A DNA stretch of 55,539 nt from Candidatus Falkowiibacteriota bacterium (GCA_016214755.1 JACRNX010000019.1:1-55539); one strand, 5' to 3'. Shown: positions 38,528-47,553, counted from the first letter of the stretch. Program-made: numbers and translations. The notes: generated by a model not told the origin, from the letters alone.

Positions 38528-39499
38528 TTAATTGATAATAAATTTTCTGCTCGGGCAAACGAATTTATACGTTCCGTCTTTAACTAAATTTTTGAAACAA
38601 TAATCAACACATCCTTCATTGGTTTGAAACAGCGGCAGAATTTGCTCCTGCCAATAGTTTCCGCCTGCTGGATTTTTGTTTTTCCAAAATTCGGTTAAAG
38701 AAGTCTGCCTTAAATTGATTAATGGTTTCGCTTGGCTGGCCATTATCGCGCACGGATAGGCGTCGCCATTGGGAAAAATTTGCAAAAAGGATAAATCCTT
38801 GGCCAAACAGCTCTCCGCCGCTTGGGCGGACTCAATGATTGGAATTGCTGTCACAATTTTTATCTGCTTGGCGTATTGCGGCAGAACGTTCCTCGTGATT
38901 TTTAACCAGTCAGTCGGCGAGGCGACTAAATGCTGACACTCTTTGCCGCGGCCGAGCGGCGAGAAAAAGCAAAAGCGGATTTCCTGAACGCTGAGTTCAA
39001 TCGCTTGTTTGACAATATTTTCAATGTCGTTAATATTATTTTGAAAAATGACGGTGTTGATTTTTGTGAATAATCCAAGGCCGACGCAATCGCGGATATT
39101 TTTGATGACGCGTTCGTATGTCTCGCGGCTGACCGGCCGAATTTGGTTGAATGTCTCATAAGAAGCGCCATCAACGCTGATTGAAACGCCGTTTAGTCCA
39201 GCGGCTTTGAGCGCCAGTAATTTTTCTTTATTCAATTGTCCGGCGTTGGTAACGATTTTTGTCCGCAAGCCAAGCCGCGCGGCGTAGCCAATCAGTTCGT
39301 CAAGGCCAGCGTAGAGCAATGGTTCGCCGCCGGTGAAGTCCACTTTTTCTCCGCCTAGCATTTTAAAGTCATCAAGAATTTTTTTGACGAAAGACAAGTC
39401 CATTTCTTGCATTTTTAAATTGCCAGAATCAAAGCCGCAGTGCGGGCAATGGAAATCGCAATTATTAGTCACGTTGAGGTCAATTTGAATCGGCGTCAT
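38528..39499 (-). CDS. radical SAM/SPASM protein
   Basis: 'NVTNNCDFHCPHCGF' and 'VDFTGGEPLLY'; C-terminal Cys residues in 'PNGDAYPCAIM..GCVDYCFKN..VCPS'. Confidence 0.88.
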   Translation of the reverse strand: MTPIQIDLNVTNNCDFHCPHCGFDSGNLKMQEMDLSFVKKILDDFKMLGGEKVDFTGGEPLLYAGLDELIGYAARLGLRTKIVTNAGQLNKEKLLALKAAGLNGVSISVDGASYETFNQIRPVSRETYERVIKNIRDCVGLGLFTKINTVIFQNNINDIENIVKQAIELSVQEIRFCFFSPLGRGKECQHLVASPTDWLKITRNVLPQYAKQIKIVTAIPIIESAQAAESCLAKDLSFLQIFPNGDAYPCAIMASQAKPLINLRQTSLTEFWKNKNPAGGNYWQEQILPLFQTNEGCVDYCFKNLVKDGTYKFVCPSRKFIIN

Positions 39500-39589
39500 A
39501 TCTGATTTACATTAGCAAAAATTAACGGCGGCGTCAATGTCAGCGGCGGTTTGTTTTATTTCGTTGGTTCGGGTATAATTAATTTAAGA

Positions 39590-39642
39590 TACGGATTACG
39601 GATTATGTACGGATATGCGGATAATACAAGATGTACGGATTA
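39590..39642 (+). repeat. family-F 53-bp direct repeat, upstream copy
   Basis: TACGGATTACGGATTATGTACGGATATGCGGATAATACAAGATGTACGGATTA. Confidence 0.85.
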
Positions 39643-39662
39643 ACATACATACGAAAAAACGA

Positions 39663-39826
39663 AACAGGTTGTAGGTTGTAGTGAGTAGGTTGTAGAGATT
39701 TTTTGACGTAAAAAGTAACCCTTCCGAGATAGCTCGCTTCACAATTCCAATTTTTGTCGTCTCTATGAAACTACCCCCTACCCCCTACCCCCTACCCCCT
39801 ACCCCCTACAACCTACCATCTGCCAC
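39663..39826. repeat. family-D ~160-bp element
   Basis: ~93% identical core to 32215-32370. Confidence 0.85.
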
Positions 39827-39848
39827 ATAATTTATATTTTTTCATTAT

Positions 39849-41432
39849 ATGACGAAAAAAATTTGTTTTGTTCTCGGAGCATTGTTAGTTGTCAGTTTGT
39901 TAATTGGCGCTGGATTCGTTCACGCCAAATCAATTCAGGAAAGTTTGAAAGGCAAGATTCTGCTGCAAGTGGAGGAAAACGGTGAAGCGTGGTACGTGCA
40001 TTCGACGACGCTTTTGCGCTATTATCTCGGCCGGCCGGCGGACGCGTTCCAAATCATGAAGGATTTGGGATTGGGCGTTACGCACGCGTATATTTCGTCG
40101 CACGTAACTTTTCCGGCCAGCGTGGTTGGAAAAATTCTGATTGACGTGGAAGAATCGGGCAAGGCGTATTACATTTATCCAAAAGACAAAAAAGCGTATT
40201 ATCTCGGTAAGCCGGATGACGCGTTTCAGGTGATGCGCGACCTTGGGTTGGGCATTTCCAACGACAACTTGAATTTAATCGTCATCGCGCCAAAATCGAA
40301 AGTGCCCGGAGTGATTCAAAGCAAGTATTCCTGCGGCGCCTGCGCCAAGGATGAAAAATGCGGCGCTGGCAAGTGCCAAAAATTAATTTTAAGCAATCAA
40401 AATTTTTGCGGCAATTATTCTTGCGAGGCAGGCGAGTCATACAATGGTTTGGCGGAGGAAACGTTTCAGCAATGTTCATTAGACTGTCCGGCGCCGGCCA
40501 GCGGGGGTTACTCCAACGAATACGTGAAAGTTGAATGCGGCTGCGCGGAATACAATGTTTTGTCAAAGCGCCATGGTTGCGTTAAAGATGCGAAAAAGTG
40601 CGATGATTGCGGTCCGCAGGAAGCTCTGTTTAGCGAAGTTCAGAAAATTCAAACTGATGTCGTAAAATGTCTGTCCGATTATTTTCAATTCAAGCCGAAT
40701 CGGCTGGTTTACAAAGTTTTTTATAACCCGGATTTAGAAAAATGCAGTCAGAAAAATGGTTGTACTGGAATCGAGGGCGGCGTGGGCGGACCTGATTACG
40801 TCATGTTTCATAATTTGAACGGCTTCCGCGCCTATGGCCAGGTTGTTCCGACAAAAGTCGAGTATTTGACGTCCGATGTCCACGAAACAACGCATTATTT
40901 CATTTACCAAATGTTGCACGCCCCGCCGAGCTGGTTTCAGGAAGCGTTGGCGATTCAAACCAACGAACGTTTGAATTGCTCGAATAAACAGACAAGCGAC
41001 GGCGACGCTTATTTGCAAGAAAAAGGCAATACGAGCGGCGGAATTAATATGAGCGCCGGCGTGAATTTGAATTCTGATTTTTATAAAAAATTCAAAGCAG
41101 GAAAAGTTAGTTTGAATAGCGCGGAGAAAAAAGACCATTACATCGTCGCCTCATTATTTTTAATGGGATTGAAGCAGGATTATAATTGCTCCGCGGATTG
41201 CGTCAAAGACGCGGTGATAAAATTGCGCGAATTTGAACAGAACGCGTGCATGTCTGGTTCTGGCGCGAATTGTTCAATCGTCAATGCTGGCAAGAATTGG
41301 CTGTTGATGGGGCTGAACGGTTCGACCGGCGAGGACATTACCAAAGCGAATGCGCTCATCAAGCAGAAATTTGAAGAAGTGATCGGTAAGGATATTTCAG
41401 CGTTGTTTGATTTGGTTGGGTTGGTGTATTAA
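39849..41432 (+). CDS. secreted zincin-type metallopeptidase with N-terminal tandem repeat domain
   Basis: Signal peptide; duplicated 'GKILLQVEENGEAWYVHS..RYYLGRPADAFQIMKDLGLGVT'; 'DVHETTHYFIYQMLHAPPSWFQEALA' (HExxH + downstream Glu). Confidence 0.8.
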   Translation: MTKKICFVLGALLVVSLLIGAGFVHAKSIQESLKGKILLQVEENGEAWYVHSTTLLRYYLGRPADAFQIMKDLGLGVTHAYISSHVTFPASVVGKILIDVEESGKAYYIYPKDKKAYYLGKPDDAFQVMRDLGLGISNDNLNLIVIAPKSKVPGVIQSKYSCGACAKDEKCGAGKCQKLILSNQNFCGNYSCEAGESYNGLAEETFQQCSLDCPAPASGGYSNEYVKVECGCAEYNVLSKRHGCVKDAKKCDDCGPQEALFSEVQKIQTDVVKCLSDYFQFKPNRLVYKVFYNPDLEKCSQKNGCTGIEGGVGGPDYVMFHNLNGFRAYGQVVPTKVEYLTSDVHETTHYFIYQMLHAPPSWFQEALAIQTNERLNCSNKQTSDGDAYLQEKGNTSGGINMSAGVNLNSDFYKKFKAGKVSLNSAEKKDHYIVASLFLMGLKQDYNCSADCVKDAVIKLREFEQNACMSGSGANCSIVNAGKNWLLMGLNGSTGEDITKANALIKQKFEEVIGKDISALFDLVGLVY

Positions 41433-41442
41433 TACGGATAAA

Positions 41443-41495
41443 TACGGATTACGGATTATTTACGGATATACGGATAATACAAGATGTACAGATTA
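41443..41495 (+). repeat. family-F 53-bp direct repeat, downstream copy
   Basis: TACGGATTACGGATTATTTACGGATATACGGATAATACAAGATGTACAGATTA, 3-4 mismatches to the upstream copy. Confidence 0.85.
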
Positions 41496-41661
41496 TTACA
41501 GATGTACAGATGAGATCTAAATTTTGAATTTCGATTTATTGTAACTCGTCTCACAAATTACGATTTACGAATTACGATTTACGAATTACGGATTATTTAA
41601 AATGAAAAGCCCGCCCTGACGTTTGTCGGAGCGGGTTTTTGTGTTGGTTTGTTTTGTGGCG

Positions 41662-41689
41662 GTAGGGAACGCATATATGCGTTCCCTAC
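41662..41689. repeat. family-A palindrome GTAGGGAACGCATATATGCGTTCCCTAC
   Basis: Perfect palindrome; supplies the stop codon of 41686..42411. Confidence 0.9.
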
Positions 41690-42411
41690 GCAGAAATTTT
41701 GATTCTGATTTTATCAGCCAATGTTTCAACCACTGGCTTAATGTACATTTTATTTAGAACGCCGAACGCGCCGCCGGCGATGGAGAAGACGGCGAGATGG
41801 ACGAGCACCGAGCCGGCCAGCCAACTGTTTCCGAGCGCGCCGGCGCCATACGCCAGCATGGCGAAGAGAAACGCGTCCACCGCGCAAATCAGGCGGTCAG
41901 TGGTGTGGATGAGTCGGAAGCAGTTCACAACGAACAAGGCGAGGAACAATAGAATTGTCGGTATAGCGCGAATAATTTCCTTTCCGCCAGTGTAGACCAT
42001 CATGGCAACCGCAAACAAGAAAACACAAATTAGAACCGGCGGAAGCATGACGATAGCGAATTCCCTGTCATTAGGGGTTGGTATAGGAATGAATAGAGCG
42101 GTGACAAAAAGTGCAATAGCTGGCACGGCTATGACATAGAAGCCAAGTATGGTAATGTACGTTTCTTGTGTCAGCGCAGAAGGCTGAGACGGACCATATG
42201 CAATTACAATAAGAATAATGAAAGCGCAGGGATAAAATAGCAAATCGGCAATTGTTAGGGCGTTCCACGCGACGCTGTTCCAGCTGTTGATTTGCTTTTT
42301 GCAAATGAAGCGCAGGGCTTGGCGCAATGCGTCTGCGATGATTGGCATTGCCGCGGCCGTCATTTTCCATGCTTTGGGGACAGCGGCGAGTGCGCCGCGC
42401 CAGTCGTTCAA
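41686..42411 (-). CDS. multi-spanning membrane protein
   Basis: 241 aa with about six TM helices; TTG start overlaps the stop of the upstream ORF. Confidence 0.6.
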   Translation of the reverse strand: MNDWRGALAAVPKAWKMTAAAMPIIADALRQALRFICKKQINSWNSVAWNALTIADLLFYPCAFIILIVIAYGPSQPSALTQETYITILGFYVIAVPAIALFVTALFIPIPTPNDREFAIVMLPPVLICVFLFAVAMMVYTGGKEIIRAIPTILLFLALFVVNCFRLIHTTDRLICAVDAFLFAMLAYGAGALGNSWLAGSVLVHLAVFSIAGGAFGVLNKMYIKPVVETLADKIRIKISA

Positions 42412-42566
42412 GACGTAGGCGCTGAAAGCGCGATGGCGCCGCCAACGAGCGAAAGCCAGGCAGATATTGGCGCGAGATATTCTTTAATCAGCAGAAATCC
42501 GATGGCAATGCCCAAAACCGTGGCGAAAAAGATGTTATAGAGCTTTTGCTTGTCAACCTTTTCCAT
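42408..42566 (-). CDS. small membrane protein, 52 aa
   Basis: SD AGGAGG before ATG 42566; MEKVDKQKLYNIFFATVLGIAIGFLLIKEYLAPISAWLSLVGGAIALSAPTS. Confidence 0.6.
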   Translation of the reverse strand: MEKVDKQKLYNIFFATVLGIAIGFLLIKEYLAPISAWLSLVGGAIALSAPTS

Positions 42567-42671
42567 TGAACTTTTCCTCCTGCGTCCAAAGGCGCTGTTT
42601 GTTGTCAATGACCCGATTACGACAGTATATGTTAAATAACAAAAAATGTCAAGGCGAATCACGCCCGTTGT

Positions 42672-42700
42672 TTGCCATCTCCGCTAATTTACTTTATAAT
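42672..42700 (+). promoter_or_regulatory. asnS promoter TTGCCA-17-TATAAT
   Basis: Boxes placed so that transcription would start inside the adjacent palindrome. Confidence 0.65.
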
Positions 42701-42702
42701 AG

Positions 42703-42730
42703 GTAAGGAACGCATATATGCGTTCCCTGC
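42703..42730. repeat. family-A palindrome, asnS 5'UTR
   Basis: GTAAGGAACGCATATATGCGTTCCCTGC immediately before the asnS start. Confidence 0.88.
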
Positions 42731-42732
42731 TT

Positions 42733-44022
42733 ATGGCGATAAAAATGGTTTCAATAAATGATTTTAAGGCGTATCTCGGACAAGAGGTCTTAATCAAGGG
42801 CTGGGTTTATAATTTCCGCTCATCGGGAAAAATCGCGTTTCTGCAAATTCGCGATGGTTCTGGTTTTGTTCAGGCGGTTGCCGCTAAAGATTTAGTTGAC
42901 GAAAAAAGTTGGCAAATGATTGAGGAAATGACGATTGAAAGTTCAGTTGAGATTGTCGGAACAGTGTCCAAGCATCCGAAAAAAGAGGAATATGAATTGC
43001 AGGTCAAAACATTGCAGTTCGTCCAAAAGGCCGAGGAGTATCCGATTGGCAAAAAAGAGCATGGCCCGGATTTTTTGATGGAACATCGCCATTTATGGCT
43101 GCGCGCGCCAAAACAGTGGGCAATTCAGCGCGTGCGGAATACGATTATCAACGCGATGTATGAGTTTTTTAACGCCGAAGGATTCACAAAAATTGATTCG
43201 CCGATTTTAACGCCCAGCGCTTGCGAGGGCACGACTGAACTTTTTGAGATGGACTATTTTGATATCGGCAAAGCGTATCTGACGCAGAGCGGACAATTAT
43301 ATCTTGAAGCGGCGATTGCTTCGTTCGGCAAGGTGTTTGACTTCGGACCGGTTTTTCGCGCGGAGAAATCAAAGACGCGGCGACATCTGACCGAGTTTTG
43401 GATGCTCGACGCGGAAATGGCCCTTTTTGACCATAAAATGAATTTGGATTTGCAGGAGCGTTTAATTGAGTTTGTCGTTGGAAAAGTTTTATCGTTAAAT
43501 CAAAATGAATTAATGCTTTTAGAGCGCGACATTGAGCCGCTGAAAAAAATAAAAGCGCCGTTTTCGCGTTTGACATACAAAGAAGCGATAGAAAAATTGC
43601 GTCAGCTTGGGTCAGATATCAAAGAAGGGGAGGATTTGGGCAATGATGATGAGACGTTGATTATGCGGGACGAAGCAAAGCCGCTGTTCGTTGAAATGTG
43701 GCCGCTAAAGATAAAAGCGTTTTACATGAAACGCGAGAATGATTTGGCGTTGTGCGCGGACTTGATCGCGCCAGAGGGTCATGGCGAAATTATCGGCGGC
43801 AGTCAGCGCGAAGATGATTTCAGCGAGTTGATCAAACGGCTGGAAGAAAAGAATTTAGCGCGCGAGCCGCTGGAATGGTATTTGGATTTGCGGAAATACG
43901 GCAGCGCGCCGCATTCTGGTTTCGGCGTCGGACTGGAGCGATTGGTCGGCTGGCTCTGCGGGGTGCACCATGTGCGCGAAACGATTCCGTTTCCGAGGAC
44001 GTTGAATAGAATTTATCCGTAA
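42733..44022 (+). CDS. asnS: asparaginyl-tRNA synthetase
   Basis: 'VLIKGWVYNFRSSGKIAFLQIRDGSGFVQAV', 'SPILTPSACEGTTELFEMDYF', 'GFGVGLERLVGWLCG'. Confidence 0.92.
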   Translation: MAIKMVSINDFKAYLGQEVLIKGWVYNFRSSGKIAFLQIRDGSGFVQAVAAKDLVDEKSWQMIEEMTIESSVEIVGTVSKHPKKEEYELQVKTLQFVQKAEEYPIGKKEHGPDFLMEHRHLWLRAPKQWAIQRVRNTIINAMYEFFNAEGFTKIDSPILTPSACEGTTELFEMDYFDIGKAYLTQSGQLYLEAAIASFGKVFDFGPVFRAEKSKTRRHLTEFWMLDAEMALFDHKMNLDLQERLIEFVVGKVLSLNQNELMLLERDIEPLKKIKAPFSRLTYKEAIEKLRQLGSDIKEGEDLGNDDETLIMRDEAKPLFVEMWPLKIKAFYMKRENDLALCADLIAPEGHGEIIGGSQREDDFSELIKRLEEKNLAREPLEWYLDLRKYGSAPHSGFGVGLERLVGWLCGVHHVRETIPFPRTLNRIYP

Positions 44023-44080
44023 AAAATTCGTAAATCGTAACTTGTAACTCGTAACTTGTAACTTGTAACTTGTAAATTGT

Positions 44081-44303
44081 CATTCCGACCGAGACGATAC
44101 TGCTTTAGCGAGAGAGGCGAGTGGAGGAATCTGTGACTAAAATGGATGAGAGATCCCTCGACTCCGTTTCGCTCCGCTCGGGATGATAAAAAAGGGAGTT
44201 TATCCTGAGCTCGCCCCGCCATGGCGGGGTGAAGCAATCTCAGATTCTATAGTCTCGAGATTGCTTCGTCGCCCGACGTGCGTCGGGGCTCCTCGCAATG
44301 ACG
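44081..44303. repeat. family-C dispersed repeat (GTCATTCCGACC.. / GAAGCAATCTC...CTCGCAATGAC)
   Basis: Related to 50036-50132 and 53411-53450. Confidence 0.8.
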
Positions 44304-44367
44304 TTTAGACGGGATTTAGAAACTGAACATTAAGAATTTTATTTTATGTTTTTATATTTTTAATTTT

Positions 44368-45726
44368 ATGAAGCGAACATTAATCATTGAAACAATAAGA
44401 AAAGTCGGACAAGCCGTGACAGTCAAGGGCTGGGTTAACGCGCGGCGCGACATGGGCAAAATTGTTTTTGTTGATTTGCGCGACCGGAGCGGCTTGGCGC
44501 AAATTGTTTTAGTGCCAAGCGAGCTGGACGCTAGATCAGACGAATTATTGGACGGTTTGCGGCCAGAGTTCGTCTTAGAAATTAAGGGCATTGTCAACGA
44601 ACGCGGAGAAAAGCAGAGGAATCCGAATTTAGCAACTGGAAACATTGAAATTCTGGCGAAAGAAATAAAAATTTTGGCGCGAGCGGAAACATTGCCTTAT
44701 GAGCTGGATTCAGAATTAAATATTGAGGCGTACTTGGATAATTTGCCGTTCAACTTGCGGGCGGAAAAACAGCGGGCGATTTTTAAAGTCCAGGCGGCTT
44801 TAATTGAAGGATTCAGAAAGATTTTGTTGAAGAAAAATTTTGTCGAATTCGCTTGTCCGAAAATCGTCGCCGGCGCCACAGAAGGCGGAGCGAATGTGTT
44901 CAAAATTGATTACTTCGGCCATCAGGCGTATCTGGCGCAGAGCCCGCAGTTTTACAAACAAATCATGGTCGGCGTTTACGAACGGGTGTTTTCAATCGGC
45001 AATGTTTATCGCGCGGAAGAGCATGACACCAGTCGGCACATCAATGAATACACTAGTTTGGATTTTGAAATGGGTTTTATCAAAGACCATCGTGAGGTGA
45101 TGAAAATGGTTGACGCGGTCGCGCGCGCGATGATGTTAGAAGTTGAAAAAAAATGCGGCGCAGAGTTAAAGTTGTTGCAGGCGACTTTACCAGCCATGCC
45201 AAAAAAATTGCCAACGCTGAAATTAAGGCAGGCGCAGAAAATTTTAGAAGAGCAATTCGGCGAAAAGGATTGTTCGAAGGAACCGGATTTAGAGCCGCAT
45301 CAAGAACGTCTAATCGGCGAATACGCCAAACGGCAGTTTAATTCTGATTTTATTTTCATCACTCATTACCCTGTCGAAAAACGGCCGATGTACACTTTTG
45401 AAGACCCCAAGGACAAAGGATTCACCCGCAGTTTTGATTTGCTTTTCCGCGGAGCGGAGATTGTCACCGGCGGCCAGCGCATCCACGAGTATGAAAAATT
45501 AAAAAGCAACATGATAAAGTTCGGATTGAATCCGGATAATTTCCAATTTTATCTGCAAGCGTTTAAATACGGCATGCCGCCAGAAGGCGGCATCGGCATG
45601 GGGCTTGAGCGGGTGACTTGGCAGTTGCTCGGTTTAGACAATATCAAGCGGGCGACGCTTTTCCCGCGCGACAAGTCGAGGATTGACGAACCGTTGAACA
45701 AGCAAGACGAGCGAGACAAGCGTTGA
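44368..45726 (+). CDS. aspS: aspartyl-tRNA synthetase, archaeal/short type
   Basis: 'VTVKGWVNARRDMGKIVFVDLRDRSGLAQIV', 'AQSPQFYKQIMVG', 'FNSDFIFITHYP', 'GGIGMGLERVTWQLLGLDNIKRATLFPRD'; no bacterial GAD insertion. Confidence 0.92.
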   Translation: MKRTLIIETIRKVGQAVTVKGWVNARRDMGKIVFVDLRDRSGLAQIVLVPSELDARSDELLDGLRPEFVLEIKGIVNERGEKQRNPNLATGNIEILAKEIKILARAETLPYELDSELNIEAYLDNLPFNLRAEKQRAIFKVQAALIEGFRKILLKKNFVEFACPKIVAGATEGGANVFKIDYFGHQAYLAQSPQFYKQIMVGVYERVFSIGNVYRAEEHDTSRHINEYTSLDFEMGFIKDHREVMKMVDAVARAMMLEVEKKCGAELKLLQATLPAMPKKLPTLKLRQAQKILEEQFGEKDCSKEPDLEPHQERLIGEYAKRQFNSDFIFITHYPVEKRPMYTFEDPKDKGFTRSFDLLFRGAEIVTGGQRIHEYEKLKSNMIKFGLNPDNFQFYLQAFKYGMPPEGGIGMGLERVTWQLLGLDNIKRATLFPRDKSRIDEPLNKQDERDKR

Positions 45727-45780
45727 CAAGCGAGACGAGGAATAAACTTGTCTTGCTTGTCTCGCTGATATTGTCTCGTT
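45700..45780. repeat. GAGACAAGC-type inverted repeat
   Basis: GCAAGACGAGCGAGACAAGCG...CTTGTCTTGCTTGTCTCGCTG..TTGTCTCGTT; encodes the aspS C-terminus. Confidence 0.75.
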
Positions 45781-45795
45781 GATTATTTAAAAATT

Positions 45796-46095
45796 ATGCG
45801 ATTGTCGAGTTTGCAAAAATATATTTTACTTCAATGCTACCATCGCATCGGCGCGCGGATGGGCCGCGATGGTTTAGTTAAGTTTTACGAGGACAAAAGA
45901 ATTCCGCGAAAAGCGCTGCGGCAAAAAATCATCACCCGGAGCATCGAAAGTTTGATTGATAAAGAATTATTGGTCGGCTACGGACTAAGGACGCCGCACA
46001 AATGGTTTATCAAAGAAATCCGCTTGACCGGCAAAGGCGAAAAGATGGGCAGAAAACTGCTGGGCGAGCAGATGCGGCTACCGTTTAGAAAGTAG
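45796..46095 (+). CDS. winged-helix-like small protein, 99 aa
   Basis: 'LQKYILLQCYHRIG..LIDKELLVGYGLRTPHKWFIKEIRLTGKGE'. Confidence 0.6.
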   Translation: MRLSSLQKYILLQCYHRIGARMGRDGLVKFYEDKRIPRKALRQKIITRSIESLIDKELLVGYGLRTPHKWFIKEIRLTGKGEKMGRKLLGEQMRLPFRK

Positions 46096-46183
46096 AAAGT
46101 AGAAAATAGAAGTTTGTTAGACGAATCGTCTATATCCTGATTTTCACATTCTAGATTCTATTTTCTATTTTCTAGATTCTGCT
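46087..46183. repeat. family-E inverted repeat
   Basis: AGAAAGTAGAAAGTAGAAAATAGAAG...CATTCTAGATTCTATTTTCTATTTTCTAGATTCT. Confidence 0.75.
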
Positions 46184-46208
46184 AAGTTATTCATTTTTAA
46201 TTAACTAA

Positions 46209-46898
46209 ATGATGTATCAAATAAAAACAGAAAAATTTAACGGGCCGCTGGATTTGCTGCTGCAGCTCATTGACGAAGATAAATTGGAAATAACTGAGGT
46301 CTCTTTGGCGCAAGTGACCGACCAGTATTTAGTCCACTTGGAAAAAATGATAGAAAAAGATCCGGAGGAGCTGGCGGATTTTTTAGTGGTGGCGGCGCGC
46401 CTTCTGTTGTTAAAATCAAAAGCGCTTCTGCCGGAAATTGAAGAGGAAGAAGTAGATGATTTGGCCGGGCAGTTAAAATTATATAAAGAATTTATTGAAG
46501 CGTCTAAAAAAATAAAAACGATTATCGCCGAAGGTAAATTCACCTTTTCCCGCGAACAGTCGCCGTTAAAAACCGAAGTGGAATTTTCACCGCCCGCCAA
46601 GTTGAAATTGGCGGAAATGAAAAACGCGTTTTTACTCGTCCTGCGCCGGCTTGACCCTTTGGTGAGAATGCCGAAGCAGATGATTGAAAAAACAATCAGC
46701 TTACAGCAGAAAATTTTTGAAATCCATAATTTATTAAAACAGGAAAAAAGATTTTCTTTCGGGCAGTTAGTCGAAACGGCAAAAAGTAAAACAGAAATTA
46801 TTGTCAACTTTTTGGCCTTGCTTGAACTTTTGAGACAGCAGGAACTGCGGGTGAAGCAGGGGAAATTATTCGAGGATATTGTGGTGGAAAAAATATGA
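46209..46898 (+). CDS. scpA: segregation and condensation protein A
   Basis: 'EKFNGPLDLLLQLIDEDKLEITEVSLAQVTDQYLVHLE'. Confidence 0.93.
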   Translation: MMYQIKTEKFNGPLDLLLQLIDEDKLEITEVSLAQVTDQYLVHLEKMIEKDPEELADFLVVAARLLLLKSKALLPEIEEEEVDDLAGQLKLYKEFIEASKKIKTIIAEGKFTFSREQSPLKTEVEFSPPAKLKLAEMKNAFLLVLRRLDPLVRMPKQMIEKTISLQQKIFEIHNLLKQEKRFSFGQLVETAKSKTEIIVNFLALLELLRQQELRVKQGKLFEDIVVEKI

Positions 46899-47452
46899 AG
46901 ACGAAAATAGAAAGTTTATTATTCATCTCCAACAAGCCATTATCAATCAAATGGTTAGTTAATTTTTTAAGTCGGACAGTCGGAAAAGTCGAACAAAAGG
47001 AAGTCGAGCGGGCGATTGACGAACTTAAAAAAAAGTATAATATCGAAGAAAGCGGCGCGCGCGTGATTCAAACCGGTGAGGATGTCCAAATGGTTACCGC
47101 GCCTTCGTCGGCTGATATCGTCAAAACATTTCTGAAAGACGATATGACGGGCGAACTGACGCCGGCGTCTTTAGAAACATTAACCGTGATTGCTTATCGC
47201 GGCCCGATTACTAAAATAGAATTGGAACAGATTCGCGGAGTCAACTGCAGTTTGATTATTCGCAACTTGCTTATTCGCGGCTTGATTGACGTTTATGAAG
47301 AGCGCGGCCAAAATTATTATCAAGTAACCACGGATTTTTTGAAGTATTTGGGGCTGGACGGCGTCGAACAATTGCCTGATTATGAGAAATTGCATCAAGC
47401 GAAGGATTTGGAGCAATATCTGCAAAGTACTGAACAAAATCGTGATTCGTGA
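46895..47452 (+). CDS. scpB: segregation and condensation protein B
   Basis: 'KIESLLFISNKPLSIKWLVNFL..LTPASLETLTVIAYRGPITKIELEQIRGVNCSLIIRNLL'; overlaps scpA by 4 nt. Confidence 0.93.
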   Translation: MKTKIESLLFISNKPLSIKWLVNFLSRTVGKVEQKEVERAIDELKKKYNIEESGARVIQTGEDVQMVTAPSSADIVKTFLKDDMTGELTPASLETLTVIAYRGPITKIELEQIRGVNCSLIIRNLLIRGLIDVYEERGQNYYQVTTDFLKYLGLDGVEQLPDYEKLHQAKDLEQYLQSTEQNRDS

Positions 47453-47553
47453 TTCGTAAATTGTAATTTGTATTTTTTATCTTTAATCTTTTCTGCCGAA
47501 GGATTTTGCGCCAGTCAGAGGCTGGTCCGCCTTTGGCGGAAATCATCAATCTT

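Noticed and set aside
39770-39830. Possible CRISPR-like array (CCCCCTACCCCCTACCC)
   Set aside because: Simple short-period tandem repeat, no unique spacers, part of a family-D element end.
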